A stretch of 64,000 bases of DNA, taken from positions 2,503,001 through 2,567,000 of the forward strand of contig NZ_CP062163.1 in assembly GCF_014844095.1 (NCBI RefSeq). The letters are read 5' to 3'. This stretch comes from Brevibacillus sp. JNUCC-41. GTDB taxonomy: Bacteria; Bacillota; Bacilli; Bacillales; DSM-1321. Position numbers and translations under genes: made by a program. Shown here piece by piece: positions 28,701 to 38,263 of the stretch (positions are counted from its first letter, which is position 1; the number at the start of each line of letters is the position of its first letter). The notes under the pieces are model-generated. The model was not told where the DNA came from, ran no database searches, and saw only the letters and a list, made by a program, of their open reading frames with translations.

Positions 28701-30511
28701 TCATTAAGGTTCAGGATCAGCCAAACTTAAATAAACAAATAATCGCTTATTTCACATCCAAACAACAAGTTGATTATGACCACTTAAAAGCATTTTTAAA
28801 AGAGAGATTACCAAGTTACATGATTCCTTCCTTCTTTATGCAAGTGGATAAATTTCCGTTAAATGCAAATGGGAAAATTGATTCAGCGCTTCTACCGGTA
28901 CCCGTAACTAGAAGCAATACATTGGAAGAACCTGAGACGATCAATGAGAAAGTGCTTCTTCAAATTTTTAAGACGGTACTAGGGCTGGATGACATAAGTA
29001 TCCGGGATAACTTTTTTGAACTTGGCGGTGATTCCATTCAGAGCATTCAAATATGTTCTCTAGCAAGGCAGGAAAATATAATCATCAGTCCAAAATCCAT
29101 TTTTGAAAATCAAACGGTAGCAGAGCTGGCAGCGATCGCGAAAACCGAAAATAAGGTCATGATTCAACCAATAGCCACTAGGGGGAATGTGGAACTGACC
29201 CCCATCCAAGAATGGTTCTTTGCAGAACACACGACTTCCATCAATCATTGGAACCAGTCCATTGTTTTTAGTCAAGATTCCTGTGCTCAAATGGAGGACA
29301 TTGAAAAAATTCTATCTCAAATCGTGGAACATCATGATGGATTGTTAACCCTATTTAAAAAACATGAAAATAAATATATCGGGAATATAGACTCAAAACA
29401 TAAAACATGGGAGTTAGTCTATAAGGATTTACATCATTTAGATGATGAAACGCGAATAAGAATGAGAGATGAATGGGAAAGTAAGGCTCAGCGTTCATTG
29501 GACATAAGTAATGGACCGATCATGAAAATGCTTGTTTTAAAAGAACAATCAAACAAGTATCGCTTCTTTTGGGTAATCCATCATTTATTGATTGATGCAG
29601 TTTCCTGGAGAATTTTACTTGAAGATTTCAATGCTCTCCATGATCAAGCATTGAACAATCAAACAGGGAAGCTTACTTATAAAACTTCATCATTCAAAGA
29701 CTGGTCAAACTTCTTGAAAAAATATAATGAATCGTTGATGGACCCTGAAACAATCCGTTATTGGGAACAAAAAACAAAAAGTGAAATAACGGATTTTAAG
29801 GTAGCGGAAGACTTTATAGCTAAAGAAGAAAGAACAATGGAGAAATCATTCAGTGAAGAAGAAACTGAATTATTGATCCAGGAATTTTCAAGGCAATCAA
29901 AAGCGACTGTGGAAGAAGTATTGTTGTCATTAATTGCAAAGAGTTTTAAAAAATCTTTTGAGGTGAAGAACTTCTGGATCGAAGTAGAAGGGCATGGCAG
30001 GGAAATGGCGGATGAAACAATGGATGTTACTCGGACCGTTGGCTGGTTTACTGCGATGTATCCGATATTGCTGCATTCAGGAGAGACATTTGATGACACT
30101 TTAAAAAACACGAAGAATGCTATAAGGGAAATTCCAAATAAAGGTTTTGATTATGGCGTTATCAAATATTTACGCCCTGGGGTCATTAAGGAGCCGGATA
30201 TCCACGTTACTTTTAATTATTTAGGAAAATTGGACTCCCAATTTGAATCATCCAAAAGCAGGGACTTTGGTGAGTTTGAAAAAAAACCAAAAATCCATTT
30301 CCTGGCATTGATCCAGGACGGAAAACTATCAATAAAAATAATCTCAAAATTAGCTGAAGAAAAGATGAACTTAATAATAGAAGCTATTGGTAATGTCGTC
30401 ATGGAAATCAAGGGAACTGAATTTGACCAAGCTTCTTTAATAGAAAGTGATTTTCCAGATGCGATGCTTACTGAGGAAGATTTGTTTCATATATTGAATT
30501 CCAATAAATAA
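25793..30511 (+). CDS. NRPS 2: degenerate T-C-A-T-E (module 4)
   Basis: A 1572-aa synthetase. Residues 1-75 look like a carrier fold with normal spacing (IS plus 22 residues to KREFGIQL, then NIEKLASFLDML), but the GGDS site reads LSTN, with Asn38 replacing the serine, so it cannot be primed. C is about 95-530 (HHIIFDG near 230), A about 560-1045, T has Ser1081 (ELGGDS), and E is about 1130-1570 (HHLLIDAVSW near 1262, GHGRE, TRTVGWFT). The A code reads about DAYVGAAVWK, which I cannot assign. The E motif has DA instead of DG. ATG 25793 is chosen over the earlier frame start because a GAGGTG precedes it. The product is residue 4, in D form. Confidence 0.9.
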   Translation: MNRIISETEDRLLNLISIVIKPFKISLMEDMNESLSTNEKKDEFLSLIKREFGIQLTPEIISSQWNIEKLASFLDMLISMREVEVNKPYKRGKSEGMLSHNQDRMYLFDSLNERKMLYNMPFKFILNGIVDIDDLQQALDFMIERHETLRTNFKGEEHQILQFLSKKSRNIIAYEDCREVDPEVSNIMVTSHLTEEMERCFDLENDHLFNMKLFRIDEEKHYLVCNFHHIIFDGVSFVTFFEELMEIYERIQTGKVGDIPPLDIQYLDYAVWHKEWVKESTPSQRRFWESYLDQEEDALELPFDFQRPKSPSYSGGRLEMAITDELRVLIDRILKEKGTTLYAFMMTAYQVFLSQYTGKNQIIVGSTVANRGQVEFARTVGCFVNTLPLKLTVDATESFHEILNRNRKVIFDVLEHQAFPFEKIVEIINPDRDLSHSPLFQTALAMEESFDGNFNNSFFTLEQDKFEIPYSNYDLTIKVKGSHNLILEFEYSDELFRRETIERLMLSFEKWLFQICRNGDRPIRLLEHLDDNQMNQLLFDWQGEVSDAHQNETITSIFERIVKKHSNKLAVADNGKSITYSELDQRSNVIAKLLRNNIENGSNKVGLHVNRSIDMVIGMLGIIKAGCAYVPLDPMLPAERLEYIINDSKMDICITNQIEVPALKKIAKVINLESVHYVDTDCCNESIAPSDLAYIIYTSGTTGKPKGVMLSHRGVVNLIISQNKYLQLDETSRVLQFATFNFDASIYEIFGSLLNGAELHIGNNKEEMFDLFALENQIKNEKLTHLVLPPAVLQELNIEESDVKFVGSAGSECPIALLDRYRNINFYNAYGPTEYSVWTTIEMFKAFENNETANNKVSIGKPILNTDIYLLSPEQKLVPIGATGEIYIGGEGLAVGYVNNDDLTKEKFIDHPFKCGKRLYRSGDLAKFTSDGELIFLGRKDNQVKIRGFRVEVDEISVNLNAYPQVSDSFIKVQDQPNLNKQIIAYFTSKQQVDYDHLKAFLKERLPSYMIPSFFMQVDKFPLNANGKIDSALLPVPVTRSNTLEEPETINEKVLLQIFKTVLGLDDISIRDNFFELGGDSIQSIQICSLARQENIIISPKSIFENQTVAELAAIAKTENKVMIQPIATRGNVELTPIQEWFFAEHTTSINHWNQSIVFSQDSCAQMEDIEKILSQIVEHHDGLLTLFKKHENKYIGNIDSKHKTWELVYKDLHHLDDETRIRMRDEWESKAQRSLDISNGPIMKMLVLKEQSNKYRFFWVIHHLLIDAVSWRILLEDFNALHDQALNNQTGKLTYKTSSFKDWSNFLKKYNESLMDPETIRYWEQKTKSEITDFKVAEDFIAKEERTMEKSFSEEETELLIQEFSRQSKATVEEVLLSLIAKSFKKSFEVKNFWIEVEGHGREMADETMDVTRTVGWFTAMYPILLHSGETFDDTLKNTKNAIREIPNKGFDYGVIKYLRPGVIKEPDIHVTFNYLGKLDSQFESSKSRDFGEFEKKPKIHFLALIQDGKLSIKIISKLAEEKMNLIIEAIGNVVMEIKGTEFDQASLIESDFPDAMLTEEDLFHILNSNK

Positions 30512-30589
30512 GGGGTTAAAGAGTTTAATAGAATGATTGCAGTCGGCAGATATGGATGACACAAGAAAATGGAATCGGGAGGCGCAAAA

Positions 30590-33500
30590 TTGGAGAAATC
30601 TATTCAGAATATTTACTCATTAACTCCGCTTCAAGAAGGAATCCTTTATGAACTGGAAATGAACAATACAGCAGAGAACCTTTACATTTCTCAAATGCGA
30701 ATAAGGATAACGGGCTCTCTTGAAGTACATGCATTATGTCAGGCATGGAGCCAGGTTGTAGAACGTCATGAAGCATTAAGAATGAAGGTCATCTCTAAAA
30801 ATATCGAAAACAATGTTCAGGTTGTATTCAATGCAATGGATTATCAACCAGAAATAATCGATATGATAGAGTTTAGTAAACATGATCAATTAAATGAAAT
30901 TCAAAGAGTGATATCCAAATCCCAGGAGATGGATGTGAATAACTCCAATTTGATGAAACTCCAGTTAGTGAAAATTGAAGAAAATCAGTATATCTTGATT
31001 TGGACTCATCACCATATAATTTTGGATGGCTGGAGTACCAGCATAGTCATCGATGAACTCTTCGTTATTTACAGCCGAATTGTAGGAAAAGAATCCAAAC
31101 GGCTTATTGAAAAACCAAAGCAATATGGAGATTTTATCCGGTACATGAATAAAATCGATGCGGAAGATCTAAACCATTTTTGGAAAGAACTAGCAAAGGA
31201 TATTGAGCAGCCGACAATCACATTCCCCGCTCTGAAGCATGTGAAGGAAAACCAGCAGGAAAATGATCTATTTTGGGAGCTGGATAAGAAACAGAGTGAG
31301 CTTTTAAGGGAGTTTGCCGCCAAAAACCATGTAACGATGAATGTATTATTACAGTTAATTTGGTCGATCGTCCTAAAGGAAATGTCCAATCAAAATCGAA
31401 TAGTCTTTGGAATTGTAAGCTCTGGCAGGTCGAATAACCTATTTAAATCCGAAGAAATTGTTGGGCTACTCATTAATACGATCCCGATGATAGTTGAAAT
31501 GAACGAAACAGATAGCATTACTGATTTACTGAAACGCTTCCAGGAAACATTAAACAATATGCTGGATTACTCTCAAATTTCTTTAGTGGATATCAAAAGG
31601 CATACGAAATTAAAGAAGGAAGATCCCATTTTCGAAACTTTATTTGTTTATGAAAATTATCCGGAAGCGAAAAACGATGGATTTGAAATTAACTGGGAAA
31701 TTGAAGGCGGGAAAGAGACACATAGCTTTCCATTATCATTACAGGCCCAGGATAATAAAGATACGATTAAATGCAAATTATATTTTAATCGCTGCTTCCT
31801 AGAACGTTCACTAGTAAATGGTATCCAATCAGCCTTCATGCAGATTGCCCATCAAATTACAAAAATACAGCAAATTGACGAAATATATGTCGATGTTGAT
31901 TTTTCAAAACTAAAAAATAATGTGAGTAAGAACCATCAAGCAACAAGTAACAATAAGATCGCATCCACATCTGTTAATCAAGAACTTAAAGAAATATGGC
32001 AAGAGTTTTTCTTGAACAGTGAGATTAATGAGGATTCTGATTTCTTTCAATTGGGCGGGCATTCGATAACAGCCATGAAATTGGTGTCTAAAATAAATAA
32101 AAGACTTGATGCGAATATGAAACTAGCCGATTTGTTTGAAAATCCTACATTGAAAATGCTAAGTCATAAGATCTTTCCGGAAGTGAATACGCCTCCGAAA
32201 GATGTTACATCTTTCGTGGAAAAGACATTTTTGGAAGTCTTATCAACAAGTCAAATCGATAAAAAGGCCGATTTTTTTGAAGTGGGCGGACACTCGATTT
32301 TAGCCATGAAGTTATTGACGAAATTAAACAAAGAATACAATCAAATTCTAACCTTGAAAAATATTTTTCAAAATTCAACAATTGATTCGTTGACGGCCTT
32401 CATCATTAATGAAATGTCAGATCATGACTTAGATCACAGTGAAGCACAACAAAAAGATCATGTTTTATCCAGTAACCAAGAGGCTTTGTGGTTCAACGAA
32501 AAACTTAATGGTAAGACAACCAATTATAATATCCCTCAGAAATATAAAATTACTGGTGCAGTGGATACTTCGATTATGGAAAAAACAGTAAACTGTGTCA
32601 TTAGTAGACATGAGATTTTAAGGACCACCGTCCGTGAAAATGCCGGGAAGGGCTACCAGGAAATCAAGGAAAATTTGTACATTAAAATAGATGAAATCGA
32701 CCTAACTGCATTAAAGCCCGAACAGCAATCGACTCGTATGCTGCAAATCGAAGAAGATGTCCAGTCGGAAATTTTTGAAATTGAAAAAGGTCCTCTCATG
32801 ACAGTGAAACTGGTTAAATTGAGCGAAAAAGAGTCTGTTTTATTTGTGAATCTCCACCATTTCATTTTTGACGGATGGTCAGTGAGTATATTTTTAGACG
32901 AATGGTTATCTTTTTATGACAGTGAAGTGAATGAAAAGGAACTCATCCTTGAAAACGACTTTAAACAATATAAGGATTTTGCCTTTGAGCAGAAAAGCTG
33001 GTTAGAACATAACATTAAAGAAGAATCGCTATTTTGGAAAACAAACCTATCTGGGGAATTACCTAAATTGGAGCTTCCTTTAGATACGATGCGTACAAAA
33101 GAAAACCGCACCGATGGCAGTAGTTTCATGGTGGAACTAACAAGTGAAGAGCTCCATGGTTTAAAGAGGATGTCCTTTGAACAAAACTCGACATTATTCA
33201 TGACGCTGCTAACGATGTATCAGTCTTTTCTAGCAAAATATACAGGTCAAAACGATATCATCGTTGGAAGTCCTTTGGCGAATAGAATGATAGAAGGAAC
33301 AGAAAAATCGATAGGTTATTTTGTCAATACACTGCCCTTTAGATTAAAGCTGGGACTTGAGGAGACATTCGAAGAGATTCTTGAAAGAAATACAAACCAT
33401 ATCATCGACATCTATGATCATCAGCAAATGACATTGGAGAAAATTGTTGAAGTCATTAACCCTGAAAGAAATTTAGCGAACACTTCATTATTTCAAACCG

Positions 33501-36500
33501 TCTTCATTTTACAAAATAATGCCAAAGCTTCATTTGAAAGTGAATACATAAAGTTAACGCCTGAAGTGATGAAATCAAAGGCAGCAAAATTCGATTTGAG
33601 TTTAGCTGCAGAGGAATATGAGGATAAGCTTTTGTTCGCTTTTGAGTATAATTCAGGGATCTTCAATGAACGAACGATTCAAACTCTAGCTGAAAATTTC
33701 TTAGAATGGATTAGGAAAATTACCTATCAGCCTGAACGATCGATTGACAAGGTATCTGTGGTGAGTATGCGGCAGGAAAAAGTATTATTGGAAGAATGGC
33801 AGGGAGAAACCATTCGCTTTGAGGGGATCAATGACACAATCCCAGAAGCCTTCCATAAAATTGTTGAGCGGTTTCCTGATAAGATAGCCATTGTTGATGG
33901 TCCGAGAACCATTACATATCGCGAATTGAATGATAAGAGCAATCGACTCTCACACTATTTACTAAGCAAAGGGATTTCTAAAGAAGAAAGAATCGGAATT
34001 TATATGAATCGATCAATTGATATGGTGACAGGGATGTTGGCAGTAATCAAAGCTGGTGCTGCGTATGTTCCATTGGATCCTCATTATCCTGATGAACGAT
34101 TAAGCTACATGGTGGAAGATTCGTCCATTTCCTATTGCTTGAGTCACAAAGAACTCGGAAAGAATGGTTTGATTGACTCATCCAAAATAATATATTTTGA
34201 AGATATTGAAAAAGAATCGGATCTGTTAATGGAAACGAATCTTCACATTGCGAATCAGAGTGACTTAGCATATGTCATTTATACCTCGGGAACGACAGGC
34301 AGGCCAAAAGGAGTCATGTTGGAACATAGTGGAATCATTAACTTAGTTTATAACCAAAATGAAATGATGTGTTTGGATACGTCAGCTAAAGTGCTGCAAT
34401 TCGCCACGTTTAATTTTGATTCATCCGTCATAGAGATTTTCAGCACACTCTTATTCGGTGCCGAGCTGCATATAAGTGTAGATAAAGAAAATCAATTTGA
34501 CATGAGTAAACTTGTTGAACAAATTAAGCGTGAAGGAATTTCTCATATCATTTTACCGCCTGCTGTGTTGAAAGAACTGCCAATCATTGAATTGAGCACG
34601 ATTAAAGTATTGGGATCTGCAGGTTCAGAATGTCCAGTTGAGCTCGTTTCAAAGTTTAAACATATAGCGTTTTTCAATGGCTACGGGCCTACGGAATATT
34701 CCGTATGTACAAGTTTTAAAATGTTTCCCCCGAATGAAGATGTTACAGATGAATTCGTTGTATCGATCGGGAAGCCTTTGACCAACACGGTTGTACTTGT
34801 GTTGGATGAAAATCGGAAACTAGTGCCGGCAGGGTCAGTTGGAGAACTTTACGTGGGAGGAATTGGGTTAGCTAGGGGATATTTGAATAATGAGAGCCTG
34901 ACAAATGAAAGATTCGTAGCCAATCCATTCAACCCTGCCGAAAAAGTATACAGAACTGGGGATTTAGTTAAGCATAACGAAGCTGGGGAATTAGTTTATG
35001 TAGGCAGGGCGGACGATCAAGTGAAAATAAGGGGATACCGTGTTGAACTATCGGAGATTAATGTTTCATTACGAAAAATAGCAGAAATCAAGGATAGTTA
35101 TGTAACGGTATTGGAAGATGGATTTGAGCATAAAAGGCTAATTGCTTATTATACGGTGAATGATGAGGTTTCGGTAGATTCAATCAGAAGAAGATTGAAA
35201 GAAACACTGCCTGCTTTCATGATTCCTGCTCATTTTATGCAACTGGATAAATTTCCTTTGACGCCGAATGGAAAAGTCGATCGGAAATCCCTGCCGAAAT
35301 GGACGGAACAGTTTGATGAGAGGCAGGAAAAAGTGCTGGATGTGCAAGAATTGTCCAAAACTGAAATAGAGCTTCTGACAATCTGGAGAAATGTTTTAAA
35401 CGATCCGACTATAGGACCGGAAGATAACTTTTTCGAATGTGGCGGTGATTCAATCATCAGTATTCAAATATGCTCTGCCGCCAAAGAAAAGGATTTATTT
35501 ATAACTCCTAAAGATTTATTTGAATGCCAAACGGTCCGTGAGCTAGGGAATGTTGTAAATGAGCTGGAGCAAAAACAAGTGGTTCAAGAAACAGTATCAG
35601 GTTATGTCCCGTTGACGCCAATTCAATCATGGTTTTTTAATGAAAACCATGAGAATATCCATCATTGGAATCAGTCAGTCGTTTTGATGAAGGATAATGC
35701 GTTGACGTCTGAACACTATAAAAAAATCATCATGAAATTAATTGATCAGCACGATGTTTTAAGGACATTATTTGAAAAACATGGTGATTCATATATCGGC
35801 AATATTTCAAATGCTGATACGGTATACGGTTTTCATGAGTACCATGTTTCAAGTTTTAAAGATGAAAAAAGCTTGAAGGAAATTAATGAGCTAGAAGAAA
35901 ACGCCCAACAAAGCTTGAATATACACAATGGCCCCTTGATGAAGTTCCTTCTATTCAGGGATCAAAGGGAGGTAAGGATTTTTTGGGTGATTCATCACCT
36001 TGTGGTTGATGGTGTTTCGTGGAGGATACTTCTTGAACATTTCGAAAGATGCTATCAACAGATAAAGAATGAACAAGAACCATCACTGCCTCTAAAAACG
36101 ACTTCTTATAAACAATGGTCCGAAAAACTAAATGAATACAAGAACACTGACCTACCGGAAGAGGCCGTTCAATATTGGGAAAAGGAAATGAATGTTCCGG
36201 TTTCTCCGCTGACGGAAGACTTAGGAGAAACGTGTGATTTTGAAAACATGTACAAAATAGTAGTGGATGGGGCCCAAACACAAAACCTCATTAAAAACAC
36301 TTTAAGAAAACATAAAACGACGATTGATGAAGTTTTATTATCCGTTATCGCACATGCACTTTCCAATCGAATGGGAATCGGTGAATTTTGGCTCGATTTA
36401 GAAGGACATGGAAGAGAGGATATTGATGATGATATTGATTTATCAAGGACGGTAGGGTGGTTCACCTCAATCTATCCAGTAAGGATTAAAGGAATGGCGA

Positions 36501-38263
36501 CTTTGGGCTCAACCTTAAGAAATACAAAAAACATATTGAGAAATGTGCCAAACAAAGGGTTTGACTTTGGAATCCTAAAGTATATTTCCAATCGGAATCA
36601 TAACTATCCAGATAGCCTTGTGAGTTACAACTATCTAGGCCAGTTTAATAACACGGGTGATATGGCACAAACCAATAGCAGCAATATCGATTCGAACTAT
36701 AAATTCCCATATAAACTCAATTTTGTCGCCAGCATCGTAAACAATAGACTCATGCTGAATATTATTGGCGATAGCAATAATGAGAACTTCCGAATGATAT
36801 GTAAAGAAGTTGAAGTACATTTAAACAAAATATTAAGTGGAAGTGCAGATTTGTATGACTCCATTGTCGAAACGGATTTTGAAGCTGAGAAAATAGTCGA
36901 TGGAAGCACGATCACCCATTTCATAAATAAGTTTAATAATATTGAAGAGATTTACCCAGTGACATCACTTCAAGAAGGAATGTTATTCCATAGTGAAGTA
37001 ACCCAAAGTCCTGAATATATTTCACAGCTATCCATTGATTTAGTGGGTGATCTGGACTTGGCTAAATTAGAAGAAGCCTGGAATGAAACCTGTAGAAAAT
37101 ACGATGTTCTAAGATCGGTTTTCAGGCGCAATCAATTGGGGGACCGTTATCAAATCATACTTAATGACATTTATTATGTGTTTAATCATGTGGATCTTAC
37201 GATGTTTAGTGAAGACGAGTCAGGATCCAAGATAGACAACCTTTTAGAGCATAGCAAAAACAGACAAACGGATTTAGAAAACGGTCCGCTCATGAACATC
37301 ACTTTGATACAGCTATCGGATCATCGCTATAAATTCATATGGACACATCATCATGCTTTAATAGATGGCTGGAGCCTGCAAATTGTCATTAATCATTTTT
37401 TGGATAATTACCGAAACCCATCCAATACGACAAAAGATAGTGATGAACATAAGAATGCTTATAAACAAGTCATGAATCATGTCAGAAATATTAATAAACA
37501 GGAAGAGGCAGCATTTTGGAATAAAGAATTGAGGGATTTCGAACAAGTAAAAGCACTAGTGAGTAATAAAGCGGATAAGGTAGCTTTTACATCGGATAAA
37601 GTTATTGAATATAGCGTACCTAAAGAGTTTACCGAAAGATTAATAGAATTATCCAAGCGACATAGAAAGACCATTAATACCGTTGTTCAAGGAGTTTGGG
37701 GCATCGTTCTATCCTACCTAAGTGAAAGCGACTCGGTATGCTATGGGGTGACAAGCTCAGGAAGGAACCTGAGCATTCCGCATATTGAATCAGCTGTAGG
37801 CTTATTGATCAATACTCTGCCATTCTCTTTGAAAATCGATTGGGATGTTGATTTGCAATCCTATCTAACTGCTATTCAAAACAAGCAATTACAAATGAGA
37901 GAGTATGAGTTCAGTTCACTTACGGATATAAAGAAATACGCTGAAATTCCATGGGATAAGGAATTATTCCAACATATATTTGTATTTGAAAATTATCCGA
38001 GCACAGAACTGGCAGAAGATTCGCAAATCATGATTGAAGATTCAGTTGGAAGTGAATCGACCAATTTTGATCTTACGTTCTCTGCGGCTGTAGTGCAATC
38101 CAAGCTGCATTATAAAATCATTTATAAAGAAAGTAAATTCGATGAAATTGAAATTTTACGTTTTATGGATTCCATGCAGGAAATATTCTTGAAACTAACA
38201 GAAGATGAAACACTACTATCTATTGGTAAATTAATAAATCACTTGAAAGTTGGGGCCCGATGA
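30590..38263 (+). CDS. NRPS 3: C-T-T-C-A-T-E-C (modules 5, 6 and start of 7)
   Basis: A 2557-aa synthetase. First C about 1-430 (HHHIILDG near 138; begins SLTPLQEGILYE, a D-acceptor type). It is followed by two tandem carriers with Ser492 and Ser569 (both GGHS) and no A domain. Then C about 625-1060 (HHFIFDG), A about 1090-1575, T with Ser1621, E about 1670-2090 (HHLVVDGVSW, GHGRE, SRTVGWFT) and a final C about 2110-2557 (HHHALIDG). The A pocket reads about DSIIGAGVCK, which I cannot assign. TTG 30590 is preferred because CGGGAGGCG precedes it by about 7 bases; ATG 30569 is the alternative. The last C passes the chain to NRPS 4, whose gene overlaps by 4 bases. Confidence 0.92.
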   Translation: MEKSIQNIYSLTPLQEGILYELEMNNTAENLYISQMRIRITGSLEVHALCQAWSQVVERHEALRMKVISKNIENNVQVVFNAMDYQPEIIDMIEFSKHDQLNEIQRVISKSQEMDVNNSNLMKLQLVKIEENQYILIWTHHHIILDGWSTSIVIDELFVIYSRIVGKESKRLIEKPKQYGDFIRYMNKIDAEDLNHFWKELAKDIEQPTITFPALKHVKENQQENDLFWELDKKQSELLREFAAKNHVTMNVLLQLIWSIVLKEMSNQNRIVFGIVSSGRSNNLFKSEEIVGLLINTIPMIVEMNETDSITDLLKRFQETLNNMLDYSQISLVDIKRHTKLKKEDPIFETLFVYENYPEAKNDGFEINWEIEGGKETHSFPLSLQAQDNKDTIKCKLYFNRCFLERSLVNGIQSAFMQIAHQITKIQQIDEIYVDVDFSKLKNNVSKNHQATSNNKIASTSVNQELKEIWQEFFLNSEINEDSDFFQLGGHSITAMKLVSKINKRLDANMKLADLFENPTLKMLSHKIFPEVNTPPKDVTSFVEKTFLEVLSTSQIDKKADFFEVGGHSILAMKLLTKLNKEYNQILTLKNIFQNSTIDSLTAFIINEMSDHDLDHSEAQQKDHVLSSNQEALWFNEKLNGKTTNYNIPQKYKITGAVDTSIMEKTVNCVISRHEILRTTVRENAGKGYQEIKENLYIKIDEIDLTALKPEQQSTRMLQIEEDVQSEIFEIEKGPLMTVKLVKLSEKESVLFVNLHHFIFDGWSVSIFLDEWLSFYDSEVNEKELILENDFKQYKDFAFEQKSWLEHNIKEESLFWKTNLSGELPKLELPLDTMRTKENRTDGSSFMVELTSEELHGLKRMSFEQNSTLFMTLLTMYQSFLAKYTGQNDIIVGSPLANRMIEGTEKSIGYFVNTLPFRLKLGLEETFEEILERNTNHIIDIYDHQQMTLEKIVEVINPERNLANTSLFQTVFILQNNAKASFESEYIKLTPEVMKSKAAKFDLSLAAEEYEDKLLFAFEYNSGIFNERTIQTLAENFLEWIRKITYQPERSIDKVSVVSMRQEKVLLEEWQGETIRFEGINDTIPEAFHKIVERFPDKIAIVDGPRTITYRELNDKSNRLSHYLLSKGISKEERIGIYMNRSIDMVTGMLAVIKAGAAYVPLDPHYPDERLSYMVEDSSISYCLSHKELGKNGLIDSSKIIYFEDIEKESDLLMETNLHIANQSDLAYVIYTSGTTGRPKGVMLEHSGIINLVYNQNEMMCLDTSAKVLQFATFNFDSSVIEIFSTLLFGAELHISVDKENQFDMSKLVEQIKREGISHIILPPAVLKELPIIELSTIKVLGSAGSECPVELVSKFKHIAFFNGYGPTEYSVCTSFKMFPPNEDVTDEFVVSIGKPLTNTVVLVLDENRKLVPAGSVGELYVGGIGLARGYLNNESLTNERFVANPFNPAEKVYRTGDLVKHNEAGELVYVGRADDQVKIRGYRVELSEINVSLRKIAEIKDSYVTVLEDGFEHKRLIAYYTVNDEVSVDSIRRRLKETLPAFMIPAHFMQLDKFPLTPNGKVDRKSLPKWTEQFDERQEKVLDVQELSKTEIELLTIWRNVLNDPTIGPEDNFFECGGDSIISIQICSAAKEKDLFITPKDLFECQTVRELGNVVNELEQKQVVQETVSGYVPLTPIQSWFFNENHENIHHWNQSVVLMKDNALTSEHYKKIIMKLIDQHDVLRTLFEKHGDSYIGNISNADTVYGFHEYHVSSFKDEKSLKEINELEENAQQSLNIHNGPLMKFLLFRDQREVRIFWVIHHLVVDGVSWRILLEHFERCYQQIKNEQEPSLPLKTTSYKQWSEKLNEYKNTDLPEEAVQYWEKEMNVPVSPLTEDLGETCDFENMYKIVVDGAQTQNLIKNTLRKHKTTIDEVLLSVIAHALSNRMGIGEFWLDLEGHGREDIDDDIDLSRTVGWFTSIYPVRIKGMATLGSTLRNTKNILRNVPNKGFDFGILKYISNRNHNYPDSLVSYNYLGQFNNTGDMAQTNSSNIDSNYKFPYKLNFVASIVNNRLMLNIIGDSNNENFRMICKEVEVHLNKILSGSADLYDSIVETDFEAEKIVDGSTITHFINKFNNIEEIYPVTSLQEGMLFHSEVTQSPEYISQLSIDLVGDLDLAKLEEAWNETCRKYDVLRSVFRRNQLGDRYQIILNDIYYVFNHVDLTMFSEDESGSKIDNLLEHSKNRQTDLENGPLMNITLIQLSDHRYKFIWTHHHALIDGWSLQIVINHFLDNYRNPSNTTKDSDEHKNAYKQVMNHVRNINKQEEAAFWNKELRDFEQVKALVSNKADKVAFTSDKVIEYSVPKEFTERLIELSKRHRKTINTVVQGVWGIVLSYLSESDSVCYGVTSSGRNLSIPHIESAVGLLINTLPFSLKIDWDVDLQSYLTAIQNKQLQMREYEFSSLTDIKKYAEIPWDKELFQHIFVFENYPSTELAEDSQIMIEDSVGSESTNFDLTFSAAVVQSKLHYKIIYKESKFDEIEILRFMDSMQEIFLKLTEDETLLSIGKLINHLKVGAR

